64,000 nt of DNA from Norana najaformis (Eukaryota; Annelida; Clitellata; Crassiclitellata; Hormogastridae), in assembly GCA_964023275.1 (NCBI GenBank), contig OZ029916.1:43188896-43252895 (forward strand), in the 5' to 3' direction. The notes beneath the pieces were generated by a model. The model ran no database searches, was not told the DNA's origin, and saw only the letters and a list, made by a program, of their open reading frames with translations. Shown here piece after piece: positions 1 to 14,000 of the stretch. The position numbers and the translations under genes are program-made. Each line of letters begins with the position of its first letter. Position 1 is the first letter of the stretch.

Positions 1-1171
1 GCATAATTTGAAACTTGAAAAGGTGGAATGGAGGTAATGTCGCTTGTTTAGTCAGGCTTGGTTGGTTCGTGTTGTGTGCCTGGCGGCGCGTAGGGTGAGT
101 GTGTATAATTACTCGCTATGCAAATATTGATTAAATGATGCTAGCCCAGGTGTGCGCTGAGGCGGGAACGCTCACTTCTTAACTGTGTGGAAGGCGTAGA
201 GATGGCCTACGGCTCGCTTCCTGATTGGCTGATACTGGGAGCAGTTGTGTTTCGAATCGCTGATTTCTTGCATTTTATGAGCTGTATATATTGTCGTATT
301 AATATAGGCTGTACGTTAGCAGACATGTCTAAACAAGAAGTCTGAGAATCGAATTAAGTCTGTGAGGTTGACATTGAAGAAATACTGATTGTCAGAAATT
401 ATCGTTTAACAGTGACTGTCTGTAGATGTGAAAAGGCTGTAAATTAAATAAATGAAGTTTAACTGCAACATCAAAGAAAGAAAATAGAACTTAGTCTTTC
501 AGTCGTGCATTAGGGTGAACTCTGAACAATTTTGAACTAGGAGTCACAGGGTAAGGTTACAGAGCTAAGTTCAGGGTAGGCATTATGGGACAACTTCTGT
601 GCGATAGCCAGCAAACACCTGAGCTCAATAGTTTGCCAACCACTTGGACGAGTTACCCATTGTCAGGCTGTGAAGAAGTGGTGTTCTCAAGATAAGCTCT
701 AGACGGCATGTGTTGCATTAAGCCTACTTCATGGCATAGAGAACTCCTCATGTGTTTTGTTCTCGTCCAGTCCAAGATAAAGTAATAAAGAAAGAACTGA
801 CCTATGAAAAGCTTTGGAAATAGCATCAAGGTACCACAGAAGAGTAGATCCTGGAGACTGAGCACTGGCTATGCTCTAAATCGACCATTATTATCATCGT
901 CGTCGTCTTTGTCGTCTTCGTCGATCGTCATGATGATCATCATCAATGTATGTATGTATTATCTTGATATTTATACAGCGCCTTTAAGTACCTCTGATTT
1001 ATAGATGTTGATCTGACTACTGCTTGTTTTTGGTGCTCCGCCTGTTGATGCCTTGTGCATTAGATACCGAACTGATAAATGATGCTAAATATTATTTGCT
1101 TCTTTAAAGGGACGATAGGTAATGGGCATCAAAATCATTATGCTATATTATTTTCAGCCTGATTAGCCAGT
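1..1171. other. Upstream non-coding stretch, possible promoter and 5' UTR exon
   Basis: No protein match is visible here. An octamer ATGCAAAT (118-125), an inverted CCAAT box in CTGATTGGCTG (about 222-232) and a TATA-like TGTATATAT (about 283-291) are spaced as in a polymerase II promoter. A donor-like CAGGGTAAGG near 548-557 and an acceptor TTATTTTCAG ending at 1156 could bound an intron upstream of the ATG at 1172. A LINE-like 3' end (minus) lies near 960-985, with a second LINE-like tail (plus) at about 1000-1090. A CGT/CGA-rich simple stretch is at 895-930. The promoter assignment is inference. Confidence 0.25.
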
Positions 1172-2333
1172 ATGGCGTCGGAAGGCTGTGGCTTTCTCGT
1201 TGACATCGACCGAGAAACAATGAAGAGACTGAACCTCATCGGAAGGGCACAGATCATCATCGGTCTCGTCTGCTGCGTTTCGCATGGCGCCAGTCTGGCA
1301 GCGCTCTCGAGAGACTTCTACCTGTCCAATTATCAGATTGGCATCGGATTTTTAAACGCTCTCCTGGTATTCGAGTCATGCTTCGGTTATTCTTTCTTTC
1401 ATTCTTCTAAGGATAGATAGTATATAGAGCATGATTGACTTTCTAGATATTGACCTGATTGCGGCTTGGCTTTGGTGCGCCATCGGTTGGTGCCTTGTGC
1501 ATTAGACACCGGCGCTATAGAAGTTTCTAAGTTTAAAAAGTCTACCCAGGATAACTTAGCAATTGCACTAAACAGTGTCGCAATGCCTTTGTCTGCACTC
1601 TTTTTTACTCGTTTATTCTTCGAAATATTTGTTCAAACAAGTACCGAAGATTTACATTTACATGTACTTGAGTCTCACTGAAACGGATATTTAAAATGTC
1701 ACACACGCTCACTCACTCACTCCATCGCTTACTCACTCGCTCACTCACTCAAGGCCTATACGTTTTCATTTGCTGAGGACTTTGTAGCGTCTGTATTATA
1801 AAAACCGCCGATTGATTTTAGAAGTAAATTTTCATTATATTCGGGAAAATTTTGTTCAGTTTATAGTTACTGGTTTGCTCGGAGTTGCGAGTGGAACTTC
1901 CAAGAAAAATTGTACAGTATGTATTGGATATTTGCTTCCCTTACGTATAAGAAATTATGAAGCTTGAAGTGTTTTGATATATTTCCTCTGCACTGGAGTG
2001 GGACACCATTGCATTAATTCTGGATACGTTATCTAATTTTCTTACGATGTGTTATGCTGTTATGTTATATTTATATACTTTTGTTGCAACGCCTTTGCAC
2101 TTAGTAAAGCTTATTTCCTTTTAGTTAAATTACAAAACCCAGTTGTTATACATTACATGGCATGTTCTTTGTATTTGCAGGTGGTTGCATTCAGCGTCCT
2201 CTCAATAGCATCCGCAATGACTTGTTGGTCTCTCTTCGGTCTTTCTTACTTCTTTTCCGAAATAATTAACACCGGATACCATCAAGGCCTGCATAGGCTT
2301 ACGGTTAGGCTTAAAATAAATATTAATTCATAA
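1172..2333 (+). CDS. Probable small multi-pass membrane protein, MS4A/tetraspan-like (two exons seen)
   Basis: I do not recognise this protein with certainty. The first exon (1172-1366) opens with MASEGCGF and holds a hydrophobic helix (AQIIIGLVCCVSHGASLAAL). It ends in the start of a second helix (IGIGFLNALL) at a GTATTC donor, and a good acceptor lies just 5' of the ATG (TTATTTTCAG, ending at 1156). The second exon starts at 2181 after TTTGCAG, joins in the same phase and continues the hydrophobic run (VVAFSVLSIAS, then LFGLSYFF), reaching an in-frame stop at 2333. Helix order and short loops resemble MS4A/CD20-like four-helix proteins, but the product (116 codons) is shorter than that family. 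Either an exon is missing or the true last exon lies elsewhere and the end at 2333 is read-through. The intron holds a LINE 3' tail (1455-1540) and a CTCACT simple repeat (about 1700-1750). Confidence 0.4.
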
Positions 2334-2985
2334 TTATGATAACTATAAATAATAATTATGATGTCGATGCAGGCTGTCCAACTTGGTAAACTGGTTATGC
2401 GGGCAGTGATTATTGATGTTAATTATGGCGATGACAATAATAAGGAAGACAATTCTATTAATATTAATAGTTCTATGGTCAACGGATGCAACAGCGTAAT
2501 ATAGCCGTAGCCTACACGAAGACGACTGTATAATCTTTATCACAAATCAGTGGGCATCAGTTGGAAGTGACTACAAAGTGAAACCGCAAATTTTCGGCGT
2601 TTATTGCATTTTCGACATTCGCTAACTGTAGATAATTTGATTGAACGTTGTAGGCCTATTGTTAGCACCTGATCTCCTAGACTAACATCACTGTCCTAAC
2701 ACGGAACTTATAATATTCACATGAGATAACGTGACCTGCTGCTACTTCAGCATAACACTTTTCATTTTCTCTTCTTCATTAAATCTTTCTTCTCCAAAAA
2801 CATCTTGCATCAACCATCAAGGGTAACCACCTCAAAGAACAAACTTATCTTGTCTTTGTCTTCAAACGTCCTCGAGCCGAGGATTGGCTGCACTACGGAC
2901 AATTTTGTACCATCAGCTTCTGTCCCTTGTCTCATGTAACAGCTGGTCGAACAATAATTCAGTCTACGACTTGATGTTATCGATC
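2334..2985. other. Non-coding stretch
   Basis: AT-rich sequence with only short open frames. No domain, RNA or repeat boundary could be supported. Confidence 0.4.
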
Positions 2986-3171
2986 CATAATCGCAAAACA
3001 TAGTCTAAATATGTAACTAGCCGTTGTTAATACGAATATTATTATAGCTTTATTTACTCTAGCAGACCTATTTATTTTTTTCAGATACATATTTACCGGC
3101 ATAATTCCATTATGTTGCTTGAGCCGGTTAACGAGAAACGAAATGTTCTTTAAGTAACGACAGCGCATTGG
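2986..3171 (+). repeat. Left arm of a 186-bp inverted repeat pair
   Basis: The reverse complement of this segment matches 4464-4649 along its whole length with scattered mismatches. The outer edge reads CATAATCGCAAAACATAG and the inner edge CAGCGCATTGG. Both arms are 186 bp and are separated by 1292 bp. Flanking bases outside the arms show no clear target-site duplication. It may be a foldback-type element or two oppositely oriented copies of one short interspersed repeat. Confidence 0.75.
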
Positions 3172-4463
3172 TTATGATGCGTGCAAAACTAAGGTCCAAG
3201 AATATTTTCACTGCAGAACATCATCCCATCCTGGGTTTCCCCGAGCTCGAGATCCACGAATTGTGCCTTGGATAAACTCTTTCTCAAAGCAGTCTCTACC
3301 CATTCGCAGCACAAGAACAAACTAGTACTGTGCTACTGACTAAAATCCATATACAAACAGAACATGTATACACTGTACATTGCACTCTAGCTCATACTCA
3401 TCTTCTTACTTGAACACATCACTGAATAAGCTTCCGAGATGCATACACGTTCAACTCTACCTGTGCCATCCACCACAGCTCAGCCATAGAAATTATGCTG
3501 ACACTTAAATACATCGAATTTTCAGTAGATTGAACAGATACCGATATCCCAGTCATTTTACTTTTAAATTTGGACAGGTTAGTCATGATAGCCCTACATA
3601 CAGTCACGTTTGCTGGCCCACAGCTAACCTGCATTCTTCTGCTGGTGCGTGAATCCTATGGCAGGCTAATTGCCCAGTTGGGGCCAACGAACGTGGCAGT
3701 CAGGGTCAAAGAAGACGAATCTTCTGCAATTAAATTACCCAGGTGACGGAAGATTTAATTAGAAGCATTCAATGATGTAATTTTAGGTGTTGGTGATGCA
3801 GCTGAAGATGATCTGTTTGGTTGTTTTGGAAGCCATTGTCTCCGTTTGGTCTGCGACTGTGTGCTGTGGAATCGGAACCAATCGTTCTATGATTTCCAAA
3901 CAGGTGACGGTCCTTCGCTTTCTGCTGTGGCCCACACGTCCAGACAGCCATGAACATTGAGCCCATAGCCATGAGCATTGAGCCCATAGGGGGCCTGCAC
4001 TGTGCCACTGGAGTCGACTGTTGGCCAGCTGTTGGCTCAGTGAACGTGACTTTTATGAGATTAACTCAGAATTTCACTGCCGTAAAGTAAGAAAGATGAG
4101 AATAGGTAACATACGGTGAGATGATAGTGATATTAATTACTGTTGAAACTTCAAAATGGTTCAGGAATATGTTCGCTATTTCAGAGCATTTGCAAAAAAT
4201 GATTGATATCAAACATCACTTCATCTATACAGGCTGCATGCTTTGCGACAGTTGATCACCAGGCTAATCCAACAGGATATGAAGTGATATGATAGGACAG
4301 TATATGATAGGATAGGATAGGATAGCATATCATAGCACAGCATAACATAACAAAGTAAGATCGAAGCATATAATAAACTAGTGATGACATGTTATTATAT
4401 AGGATAGGATATGATTATATATAATTTGTGATGATATTTAGTTTAGTTTTGCACGGATCATTT
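3172..4463. other. DNA between the inverted arms
   Basis: No convincing coding sequence. A 79-codon minus-strand frame (3769-4008) contains a short internal duplication (GAGCCCATAGCCATGAGCATT-like, about 3953-3988), and a degenerate GATAG pentanucleotide run lies at about 4285-4345. If the arms delimit a transposon, this copy carries no recognisable transposase. Confidence 0.4.
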
Positions 4464-4649
4464 CCAATGCGCTGTCGTTACTAAAAGAACATTTCGTTCC
4501 TCGTTGAACGGCTCAGGCAACACAATAGAATTATGCCTGTAAATATGTATCTGAACAAATAAATAGGTCTACTGTAGTAAATAAAGCTATAATAATATTC
4601 TTATTAACATATGGCTATTTATGTATTTAGACTATGTTTTGCGATTATG
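4464..4649 (-). repeat. Right arm of the 186-bp inverted repeat pair
   Basis: Mirror copy of 2986-3171, starting at CCAATGCGCTGTCG and ending at TTTTGCGATTATG. Short indels between the arms balance, so lengths are equal. The divergence shows the arms are not a very recent duplication. Confidence 0.75.
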
Positions 4650-7600
4650 CTATTTAGTTGTTCATTCATTCCGTTCATGTTATTGCAATCGTAATCTGGA
4701 GATTTCTACAAGGCCCACGGAAAGCTAAGTCACGGAAACCAGCTATTCACAGTCAAAACTTATTCGTTTTATTGTATGTCAGTATTATCACATTCTGTAT
4801 GTTATTTCTCGTTCTCTAATAGGATGTTACGCCGTACTGTAAAAAAAGATTGCAAATATGGGCCAATTAAGGGTTGAATGCAAACAAAGCTAAAGGTGCT
4901 TATACTTAATCATCAATAGGCAAATAATTGCCATTTTAACACTGGTAGGCCTACAATTAGGTCAACAGGAGACTATAATTAACAGCTAATTGTAAATTTT
5001 CCAGTTAATTGACTGCCTTCATTAACTCCTATACTCTGAGACTTGGACTATGGAGGCAAAATGTACAAAAGACTTTTGAACACACATGAACCGGATTTGA
5101 ATGCTCTAGTGTGGGCTTAATATTGGTTTAATTTTGTCTGTGAGGATAACGGATCTATCGGCATAGGCCTAGAACAATAGCCTTACTAGCCAAATTAAAG
5201 AAAGTGATGTTAAGATGCCTCCCCAGGTCTGACCCCCAGATTTTGACCTACTACGAAACTGGCCCAACAACTAGCTCTTGCCGACTTGATTTGATACAGC
5301 TCCTGTGATTAAATAAGCTGGTCTCCCTGGCGCGGCTTTTGTATGGCGGTGAGAAATTCGGAGATTTACATCTACATTTTACATTTCACACAGTCTTAAA
5401 TTCGCATCACTAATGTTAATCTACTGTTTTTAGGCAGTACACGGTTTCCAAGAAGCAGATATACTATTTCATCTTGGCGAGACATCAGTGACTTAATGCT
5501 CCCAGCCACTGATCTCTCTGGCGTGAATATGAGACTAATGACATCATCACATTCTTTTTCAAGTTCTCTGCCCCCGGGCAGGTTCGAAAGTCCAATGGCG
5601 CCACTCATGACGTTGTTGAGCCTCCTGCTGCAGTTTATCGTATCCATTCACCGTCATCTAGTCTAGTAGCATAGTCTAGTAAAGTCATCACCTGGGAAAT
5701 AAAAATTTCAAGAGACGATTGGCGTTTGTAAAGTTGGCGAAATTTTTAAACAAGATGTAGGTCTATATGCAGAGGATAGGCCACAAGGATTGTCTAAAGA
5801 CAGGACTTACAAATAACAAATATTTTATTTCAGTGATGCATGTGTTATATAATTGTTCCGTATTTAAATTGTTCAGTTCCGTTTTAATTCATTTCTAATA
5901 TTTCAACGATTATCCTAAATTTCTATGTAGTGAAAGGGGTGGTTACTCACAATACAATATAATACGATTATATGTAAGGGTGGTTGGTAGAATGGTGATA
6001 AAGATGAAGCCCTCAGTTTAAAAGACACACGAGGAAGGACAGACTGTTGCCTGCAAAGGAACGAATCCTGTTCTGAAAACAGGATGTCGTCAGGACTTTT
6101 CCCATCCGGCGACCGCGGAAGAGGCAGAGTCTGATCCCGAAAAAGAGCTTCACAGTGTTGCCTCCCGGAAGTGGCCAATCTTGAACCTTTCTTTGAGAGA
6201 ACAGAAACTTTGGGCAGAGATTGTACGGAATAGCCATTTTACTTCGAGAGTAGAAGGGACAGTGATGTGGGTGACTGTTGAGCATAAAACTGGGCTAGGG
6301 TCACCACCCCACCTCGCGAAGTTACTCGCAAACACCGACCGCCACACACACCGAACTAAATGTGTTAAGGTTTATGTTTATGTGTTTATGCTTATATCAC
6401 TGATCACTAACTGGTATGGAAATGTTTGCTCCGTATAGATCGAAAATAATGCAGAAGATGGAAAAACTTATTTGTTCACGGCTTTATCAGTATATGTTTC
6501 ACTCGGTCTGATCCTCCATCCTGCTTCATGTTCCTATTCCTTCTCCACCCGTTAATTGTTCCTGGAGGCCTGTGACAGGGTCAAAAGACGAAATCACAGA
6601 TAGGACATATTACAATACTTACTATCCATGGTGCTAAATAAGGCCATTTTGTTGGACACGTAGCTAGCCATTATATTTGCCACCAATGGCACAATTCTGG
6701 ACACCTATAGCCAGTCTACGACGTTTATTGTAACTTGGTTCAGGCCTTATAAGTCTGTTAGCAGTATCGCTAAGTACTCTGCACAATATAAAATTATTTA
6801 AACATTATATACTCGAATATTTGAATGAACTCAATAAGTGAATTCATGTGAATACTTCATTCTGTTAGTTAAGTTTTTTGGTTCTTGCTACAAAGGTTCT
6901 GTTTGCCCAAGTCCAGTTGGACTATAGGCCTGTTAAGTTGATTATTTTGTCATATCAAATAGCATTCCATGTGACGTAGCCGTCCCTAATAAGCGGAACA
7001 GGTTCTTTCTGGGACTGCCTGTTGTATCCCACATGAATTTTTTAATGTAATATGTTATACGAAAAAATGAAGATCACCTAACTGGCTAATTTAGGTCTAC
7101 TGAAATTGCAGAAAGCCAAACGCTTGTTTTAGAGACTAGACTTTATTGCTAAATAGTATATTATTTCAGTGGTCAAATAGAGTACATTTTTAATTTAATA
7201 ATTTAAATGATCTGGTCTAAAACTGAAGATATCGACTGTTTAGAATATCACTATCAATCTCCTCCGGTGTCTTTCATGCAACCGTAAACTTCTATTTCTA
7301 TTTCAATTTCTGCTTCGGCCTTTCACACAAAACTGAAAACATTCCTCTTTCACAGATCCTATCCTGACACCCCTTCTTCCTCTGGTCTTTCTCCCCTCTC
7401 CAATCCCAAACACCACCACCCCCATAGCTGCCACGCTGTCTCTCGGCTTGATTTTTGGATCTTGATCTGGAACCGAACCCTTTTCCCCTATCGATTTTGT
7501 TTTGACTGAGCGCCTGCGAATAAGCTGGTCCCCGCGGCGCGGCTTTCGTTGGGCGCTGTAGAAATCTCGGAATTACGATTACGATTCTAAATTGACAGGC

Positions 7601-8045
7601 TGTTCTTGCCTTAGATTTACCTACAATGCACCGAGCGCGTTTAATTTTAGCTGCAGGCTATTGGCGTATGTGTGGGATACGATCCAAACAGAGACTCCGG
7701 GTACTTGAATTATCATATGCATAATATTCATAGATTTCATTTAATTGATTTATTTATTTATTCATTAATTTTTTTCTTAACTAGGAGTTGCAGTCTTACC
7801 AAAGATCTTAGAGTCTGGTCTTACTAGCGAAGCATCTAGTTTTAATAGGTCAATTGTTTTGACGCCTTTTACTTTCTTTTTAACTCGATGTTAACTCTCA
7901 AAGGATCTAATTTTTGATAGATCAGTGCTTATTTTCCACATGTTGTGAAACCTGTTTGTGAAAACTATTTATTAACTGAAATCTGTGTTAATGAATTTAT
8001 TGTTGATTTATTTATAATCGTTTTTATTTAGTGTTAGTAGCTAAA
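4650..8045. other. Intergenic, repeat-bearing stretch upstream of EFL1
   Basis: Holds LINE 3'-end fragments at about 4687-4760 (minus), 5290-5375 (plus) and 7318-7595 (plus, best preserved). Open frames of 65-90 codons at 5396-5647 and 5915-6438 overlap each other on both strands and match no family I know. I see no RNA gene. The EFL1 promoter and 5' UTR must lie in the last part, but no core promoter element stands out. Confidence 0.4.
7318..7595 (+). mobile_element. 3' end of a CR1/L2-like non-LTR retrotransposon (family A)
   Basis: Reads into the C-terminus of a LINE ORF2 (frame with KLKTFLFHRSY, the usual F-K-x-x-L-K-T-x-L-F end of CR1/L2/Jockey-type reverse transcriptases). A conserved 3' UTR follows, ending GGGCGCTGTAGAAATCTCGG and then an ATTACG repeat tail. 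The 5' truncation and short-repeat tail are typical of target-primed reverse transcription. At least nine other copies of the family occur in the window. Confidence 0.75.
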
Positions 8046-11000
8046 ATGCGGAAAAGTTCAGTAAAACAGTTGGCAGAATTGCAGAGAAATACGGCAAACA
8101 TCCGTAACATCTGTATTCTCGCTCACGTCGATCATGGTGAGTAGGTCGGCAATGGTGATATGCGATCGAAACACTTCGGCGAGTGAAGGATATAGCTTCT
8201 CTTTGTCTGAAGTAAAACTTACTATCCGGAGAAATATGAAAATTTTTGAACAGCAGAATTCCGTATAAGATGAGCTTTTCAGTTGCTTCTCCAGCTCTAG
8301 AATTCTAGCAGCTGGTTCGTTATGATCGGTCTTTGATGTCATTTTGTTTCTTGGCTGAACACCTACCTCTTTCAGCAGGCTTTCCCACCAAAGACTGTCT
8401 TTCTGTCTCTTTGAGCTGACCTTTTGGAAATTGACGTGATTTTCGACTTGATTTTGATGTGGCATAAGTTAATGCTTTGTGAATTAGACTCTATATAAGT
8501 CACAGTTTATTATTAATGATATTTTCTCAGTGAATGAAAAAAGTCAAATTAGGGTAGAAGTGTTAGCTATGAAGAAGGAGGCCTTGTCCGCAAGACCATT
8601 CGGGTTGGTGTCTCTAAAAGCAGTGGTGTTGGACACAGATGCAAAGACTTTGGAAAAGGAGGCACGTTTCACATTTATCTCGTGAGACAGCTGACCACTG
8701 ATAACCAAGCTCCGAAGCAAATTCTGTTCCCTTGACATAAATAGGGCCAAAAGTTTCAATAGGAAATGGTGAGCATCAGTTCAGACCAGCATACAGCCGC
8801 TGATACCTTGATGAAGTGGCATTTGTAATTATTTAGAAATGAAGAGAGAATGCAAGAGAGAGAGAGCGAGAGAGAGAGACAGAGAGACAGAGAGGGACAG
8901 AAAGATAAAGAGAGAGCTAGACAGACAAAGACAGGTAGATAGAGAGACTCACAAAGAAGTATTTTACTTACCAGCTTACCATGTCCTTTTTACCAGAGGT
9001 AGAAATGATCCCTTCAGTGAGTTATGTCTTTTGCAGACTGTGTTTCATGTGTGAAAGCTCATTTGCAGAGATCTGTGCTTTTCATTTAGGAAAAACTACC
9101 TTGGCCGATTCCCTGGTTGCAAGCAATGGAATAATTTCACAAAGATTGGCTGGAAAGGTATATTATCAGTGTTTAATTTTCAGACTGGTCTAATATCTTC
9201 TTGTGTATGACTTACCATTAACCCTGCAATTTTTGCTGGTGCAAACTGGAAAAAGGTTTATCCATAAACAGGAAATTGCTCCTCCTGCTGGTTAACCCTG
9301 AATTTTGACATGACTTTTGATGCTACTTGATCAATGGCATATAAAGTTTTATAGTGTATTATTATATATTATTGTTGTGGTATGTAGTACCATAGGTCCT
9401 TTGAAAACCTGTTGGATTTCAAATGGCTTTTCCTACAAACCATGATTTTTTGCTGTGGTTTCACCTAGTTGATGCTTTGTGTATCATGATGGTAGCACTA
9501 TAGAAGTCATTAGATTAAATTAAGTTAGACTACACGAGTTATTAGTTTAGATTAGATTTTGTTTTTTTACTATTTAAGTGGACTTTATTAAGTGCTTTCT
9601 TCAAGTAACAGTCTGCAAAGTGATTGTTTGTCATTAGTAAAGGCATTACATAATTAGCAAAGGTATTGTTTAATCAATAGAGGCATTGCTGTTCAAGGAA
9701 TAAAGGCATTTTTCATTAGTGAAGGCATAGTATATTTAGTAAAGGTGTTATGTTGTTGTTAGTAAAGGCATAATTAGTACAAGCATTATGTAATTAACTT
9801 TGCAGCTGGTTAATTCTATGATCCTTTGTTTCCATCTGTAGCTACGCTATTTGGATAGCAGGGAAGATGAACAGGCACGTGGAATAACAATGAAGTCAAG
9901 TGCAATTTCACTGCACTTTGAACGTGGTACTGCTTTAAAATAGATCTCTCAGTGCCTTTGCTTTCCATTAAATGCCAACGTCGAAATTATCATTGTCATC
10001 ACCGATGTCCCTACATATTGCCAACATCATCTTCGTCAGTATCATCAGTGTCAGCATTGGCTTAATCCATCAATTATATCATCATTGGCATTATCACCAA
10101 CATCATTTTAATCCATGTAATGGCCGAATTAATTACAGATTTCATCTTTTTAAAGTTTCCGTAAAAGATGTCATTACTTCTGACAGGCTACTAGAAACCC
10201 ACTGGTATGTCTGGTTTGGTTATATTCTAAATTACAGTGTTATTTTGAGCAGGAGGTGAAGAGTTTCTGATAAATCTGATTGATTCTCCTGGTCACATCG
10301 ACTTCTCAAGTGAAGTCTCAACTGCTGTTAGACTCTGTGATGGAGCGCTCATCCTAGTTGATGTCATCGAAGGAATCTGTCCCCAGGTTCACTTTATTTT
10401 CCTCTTCTTCCTTGTCTTCCTCTTTCACTTCCTTCTCTTCCTTCTCTTCCTCCTCTTCTTCTTTGCTTTCACCTCTTACTTTGCATTGTATTTATGGCCT
10501 ACTAGCAGAATTAATTTTGTGACTTCTTTATTATAAAACCTAAGATATTTTTACATTGATACTTGACTCACCTGATGACACAAATCATACAGAAACATTC
10601 TCAGTCAGAAGTAAGAATGGTGCTTTAGGTTAGAAGGGATTAGTTTCAAATGGTTGGATTAGATTGGACTTCAGGAAGCAATCCAGGATTCTTTAAATAT
10701 CATTCGAACATCTTTCCAATGTGCAATGTAATGCAGCAGTTCACTGTTGTGTAACCTTTTTAGACCCAAGCCGTCTTGCGACAGGCATGGTTGGAGAATA
10801 TTAAGCCTGTTCTAGTGTTAAACAAACTGGACAGATTGATAACAGAATGGAAGCTTACTCCTCAAGAAGCACAGACACATCTCCAACAAGTCTTAGAACA
10901 GGTTTCTGTCCAGTTTTTTATTTACTGATTTTCTTGTCAATTGAGAATTGAGAGATGTAACAAGAATTTAACTGTTTTGCTATTATTAACTATTTTAAGA

Positions 11001-14000
11001 AACTATTTTGTTGTTATTAACTATTTTAAGAATCTATCTATTTTGCTTTTATTAACTATTTTAAGAATTTAACTATTTTGCTAGATTTTAGTCCTTAAAC
11101 ATCATGAATGAGCAACTGTACTTCCTTAGATTGCCAGTTTTTAAAAGTGATTTGTTTACAGTCCAGAATATCAGCTTACTACTGAGTTTGAGTAATTGTC
11201 TGAAATTATGTTTTCAGTTTTCTTCATAAACATCAGTTGCTATTTTTATGTTTATTCTGCTTGATATAGGTGAATGCAATAACATGCGAGTTATTCACTA
11301 GTGAAGTCTTGGCCAAGTCAGCACAGGTCAGTGAAATATGTAATTATTACGTTTTGGTAATTAATTTCACCTAACTGTTTGTTTATTTAGGCAGTCCATT
11401 TTGTGCAGGCCCTTGGGAATTTTGGGTTAAAGGACTTGAAATGCTATTACAGCTCCTTGTTTTGCTGTGAATCATCTTTAAGCATCTGTTGGCAAATGTT
11501 GCTTCAGTTTTTTGGAAATGTCTCCATTTCATGCGCATGCATAGAAACTAATCAGACAAGTCCTGCTGATGGTTGACAGTTCGTGGTCGATGTTACATTG
11601 CAGTTGATACCTGGCTCACCTGATAACACAAATCATACAAAAACATTCATGGTCGGAAGTAAGAATGCAGTTGGTGAATGACGACAAACAAATGAAGCTG
11701 ACAATGAAACCCATGCCCATATTGAAACCCATGCCTCACAATGAAATCCATGCCCATATTTTAACCCTTGCCTCACAATGAAACCCATGCCTTTGAATAA
11801 GACCCATGCCTCACCCGTGCCTCTGACCATAATGTGTCACAAGCAATCATAGTTGAAGAGCATTCACATTAAACTTGCCCTCACTTCAAAACACCCTGTT
11901 TCTCTGGCTTAGCAGCATAACTGGAGATCATTGCTTCTATTGATTAAATAAACAGAAATAAGTTTCTGATAAGTTATTTGAAATTTTCCTTTTCCAACTT
12001 CTTCATTTAAATGGATCTGTTCATTACACTACAGGTCACTTCCAGCGAAACTTTCACGGGTGATGCTGGTGATCAGGTGAGTTACACAAAGATTGTATGC
12101 TGGTGTTAGTAGTGGCATCATCGTATGCAAAATCTTTAGTATTTGGTGCAATTGCAAAATCAAAATTGAATTAATTGAATTAACAGCATTTAGCACAACT
12201 ACTGTAGGAGTAACATTTATGAAGTATTAAATAGGTGCTATATAAATGTTGAGTAAAGCAACTGACTAACAACTAATTAACAGCTAATGTAGTAAATCTT
12301 TGATTTAGAAGGTGAAAAAGTAATTAATCCTGAAGAAATATATTCTCACGCAGTTCAAAGGGGCACAACAACAATCATGATAATTTTGATGATGGGCGCT
12401 GTATAGTGGCGTCAGCTGTGGTTAATACTTGGATCGATGACTGTCCATGGAATGCCAGACCATCTGGTAAAATATCGTCAAAGGTAACACTTGTTATATG
12501 CTAGGACTACATTGCTGACAATTACTGCTCACGAGTTTCTGTAAAAAAGTAAAGTAACTTCACCTTTTATACCGAAATCATTATCTATTTTGTTGTTCCC
12601 AAAAATGTCATGATTTCTGATTAGATTAGCTTTCCAATTGAATGGGAGACAATGAAGATAAACATTTATGTCATTGACATTCCAAAGGTGTTTGACTGGA
12701 GTTCTGGACTGGAAGATACTGATGACTCGCTATTATATTTTTCACCTGACCAAGGTAACGTCGTCTTTGCCAGCGCGATTGATGGATGGGGGTTCAGGTG
12801 AGTGGTTCAGAGTCATATCTTGGCTCACTGGGTTTGATTTCAAATGTTCAACATGCCTCTTGTGCCTTATTTTCTAGTAATCCTTGATTTATCACCAGAT
12901 TGAGTTGTTAGTAACATTAATTTAATCAAATTATCAGCTATTCAGCATATAACAGTGTCGGAAATGACTTCATATGTGTTTTATCTATCAGTTATTTACT
13001 GTCTTTAAAAGACTTTCCATGGGGACGCACTGGCACATTGCATTTAACTTCTGCATCTGAGTTTGGATCACTATGCATAATGTTAAGTTGACAGTTCAAC
13101 GTAAACCCATGTAACTGGTCATTGGCTGGTGGACATACTGGGTACAGTTGAACATCATCGGCCATCGTATTGGTGATCTCAGCCTACCAAGAGCTGTGAG
13201 AAATCTAGGTCAGAGCTGCTGTATATAAAATATCTATAAGTGACCCAAGGGTTGTGCCCTGTTGCAGGCTACTCTGTATGGGTGCCCTCACTGAGCTGTC
13301 AGATCCATTGGCCCCATCATCATCGTCATCATCATAATCATCCACCCATTACGTAGACTCTCTAAAAGCAGATTGACTGTGCCGTAGGAGGTGCATAGAT
13401 CGACCTTGTTGAACATGGTGCTCATGTGGAGGAGAGCAAGCAGCAGCGTGATGATGATGCTCCAGGTTTTCTTGTGCTTTAGGTTGGATCAGTTTGCTGA
13501 GCTGTATGCTCGAAAGGTTGGTGTTAGTGCTCGTGTACTTAACAAGACACTTTGGGGCGACTTCTACCTGGATGCGAAAACAAGGATGGTCAGAAAAGGG
13601 GCTCAGGTAAGTGCTTTTTCATTACAGGTTAATCTGAATGCTCAGGTACTCATTAAGGACTCAGGTGTTTTATTTATGCAGGTGTCTGACCACTGCATAC
13701 TGAAATATTATTGTGCAGAAGAATGATGACACAAGTAATCAAATCTAATTGTAAAAGTTCTGTAGTGCCATTATAATAATGCACAAGTCATGAAGCAATG
13801 GCGCTGCAAAGCAGATTTCCAATTCAGTCAATTCAAAGTCAGTCCATTGAGACAGAAAGACAGCAGTAGGAGGTTAACCATGCTGAAGCAAATACATCTA
13901 GAGTCGAGAGTGGCCAGACGCTAAGGACCCGGCTGTGCGAACAGACCGGAAGTTCATTCCAGTATAAGCAAATATAATCAGTGATCAACATTAATATGCA

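Noticed and set aside
5915..6438. Four overlapping frames of 65-90 codons on both strands
   Set aside because: Mutually exclusive and without family resemblance.
8839..9054. Charged RERERE-type frame in EFL1 intron 1
   Set aside because: Translation of a GA microsatellite.
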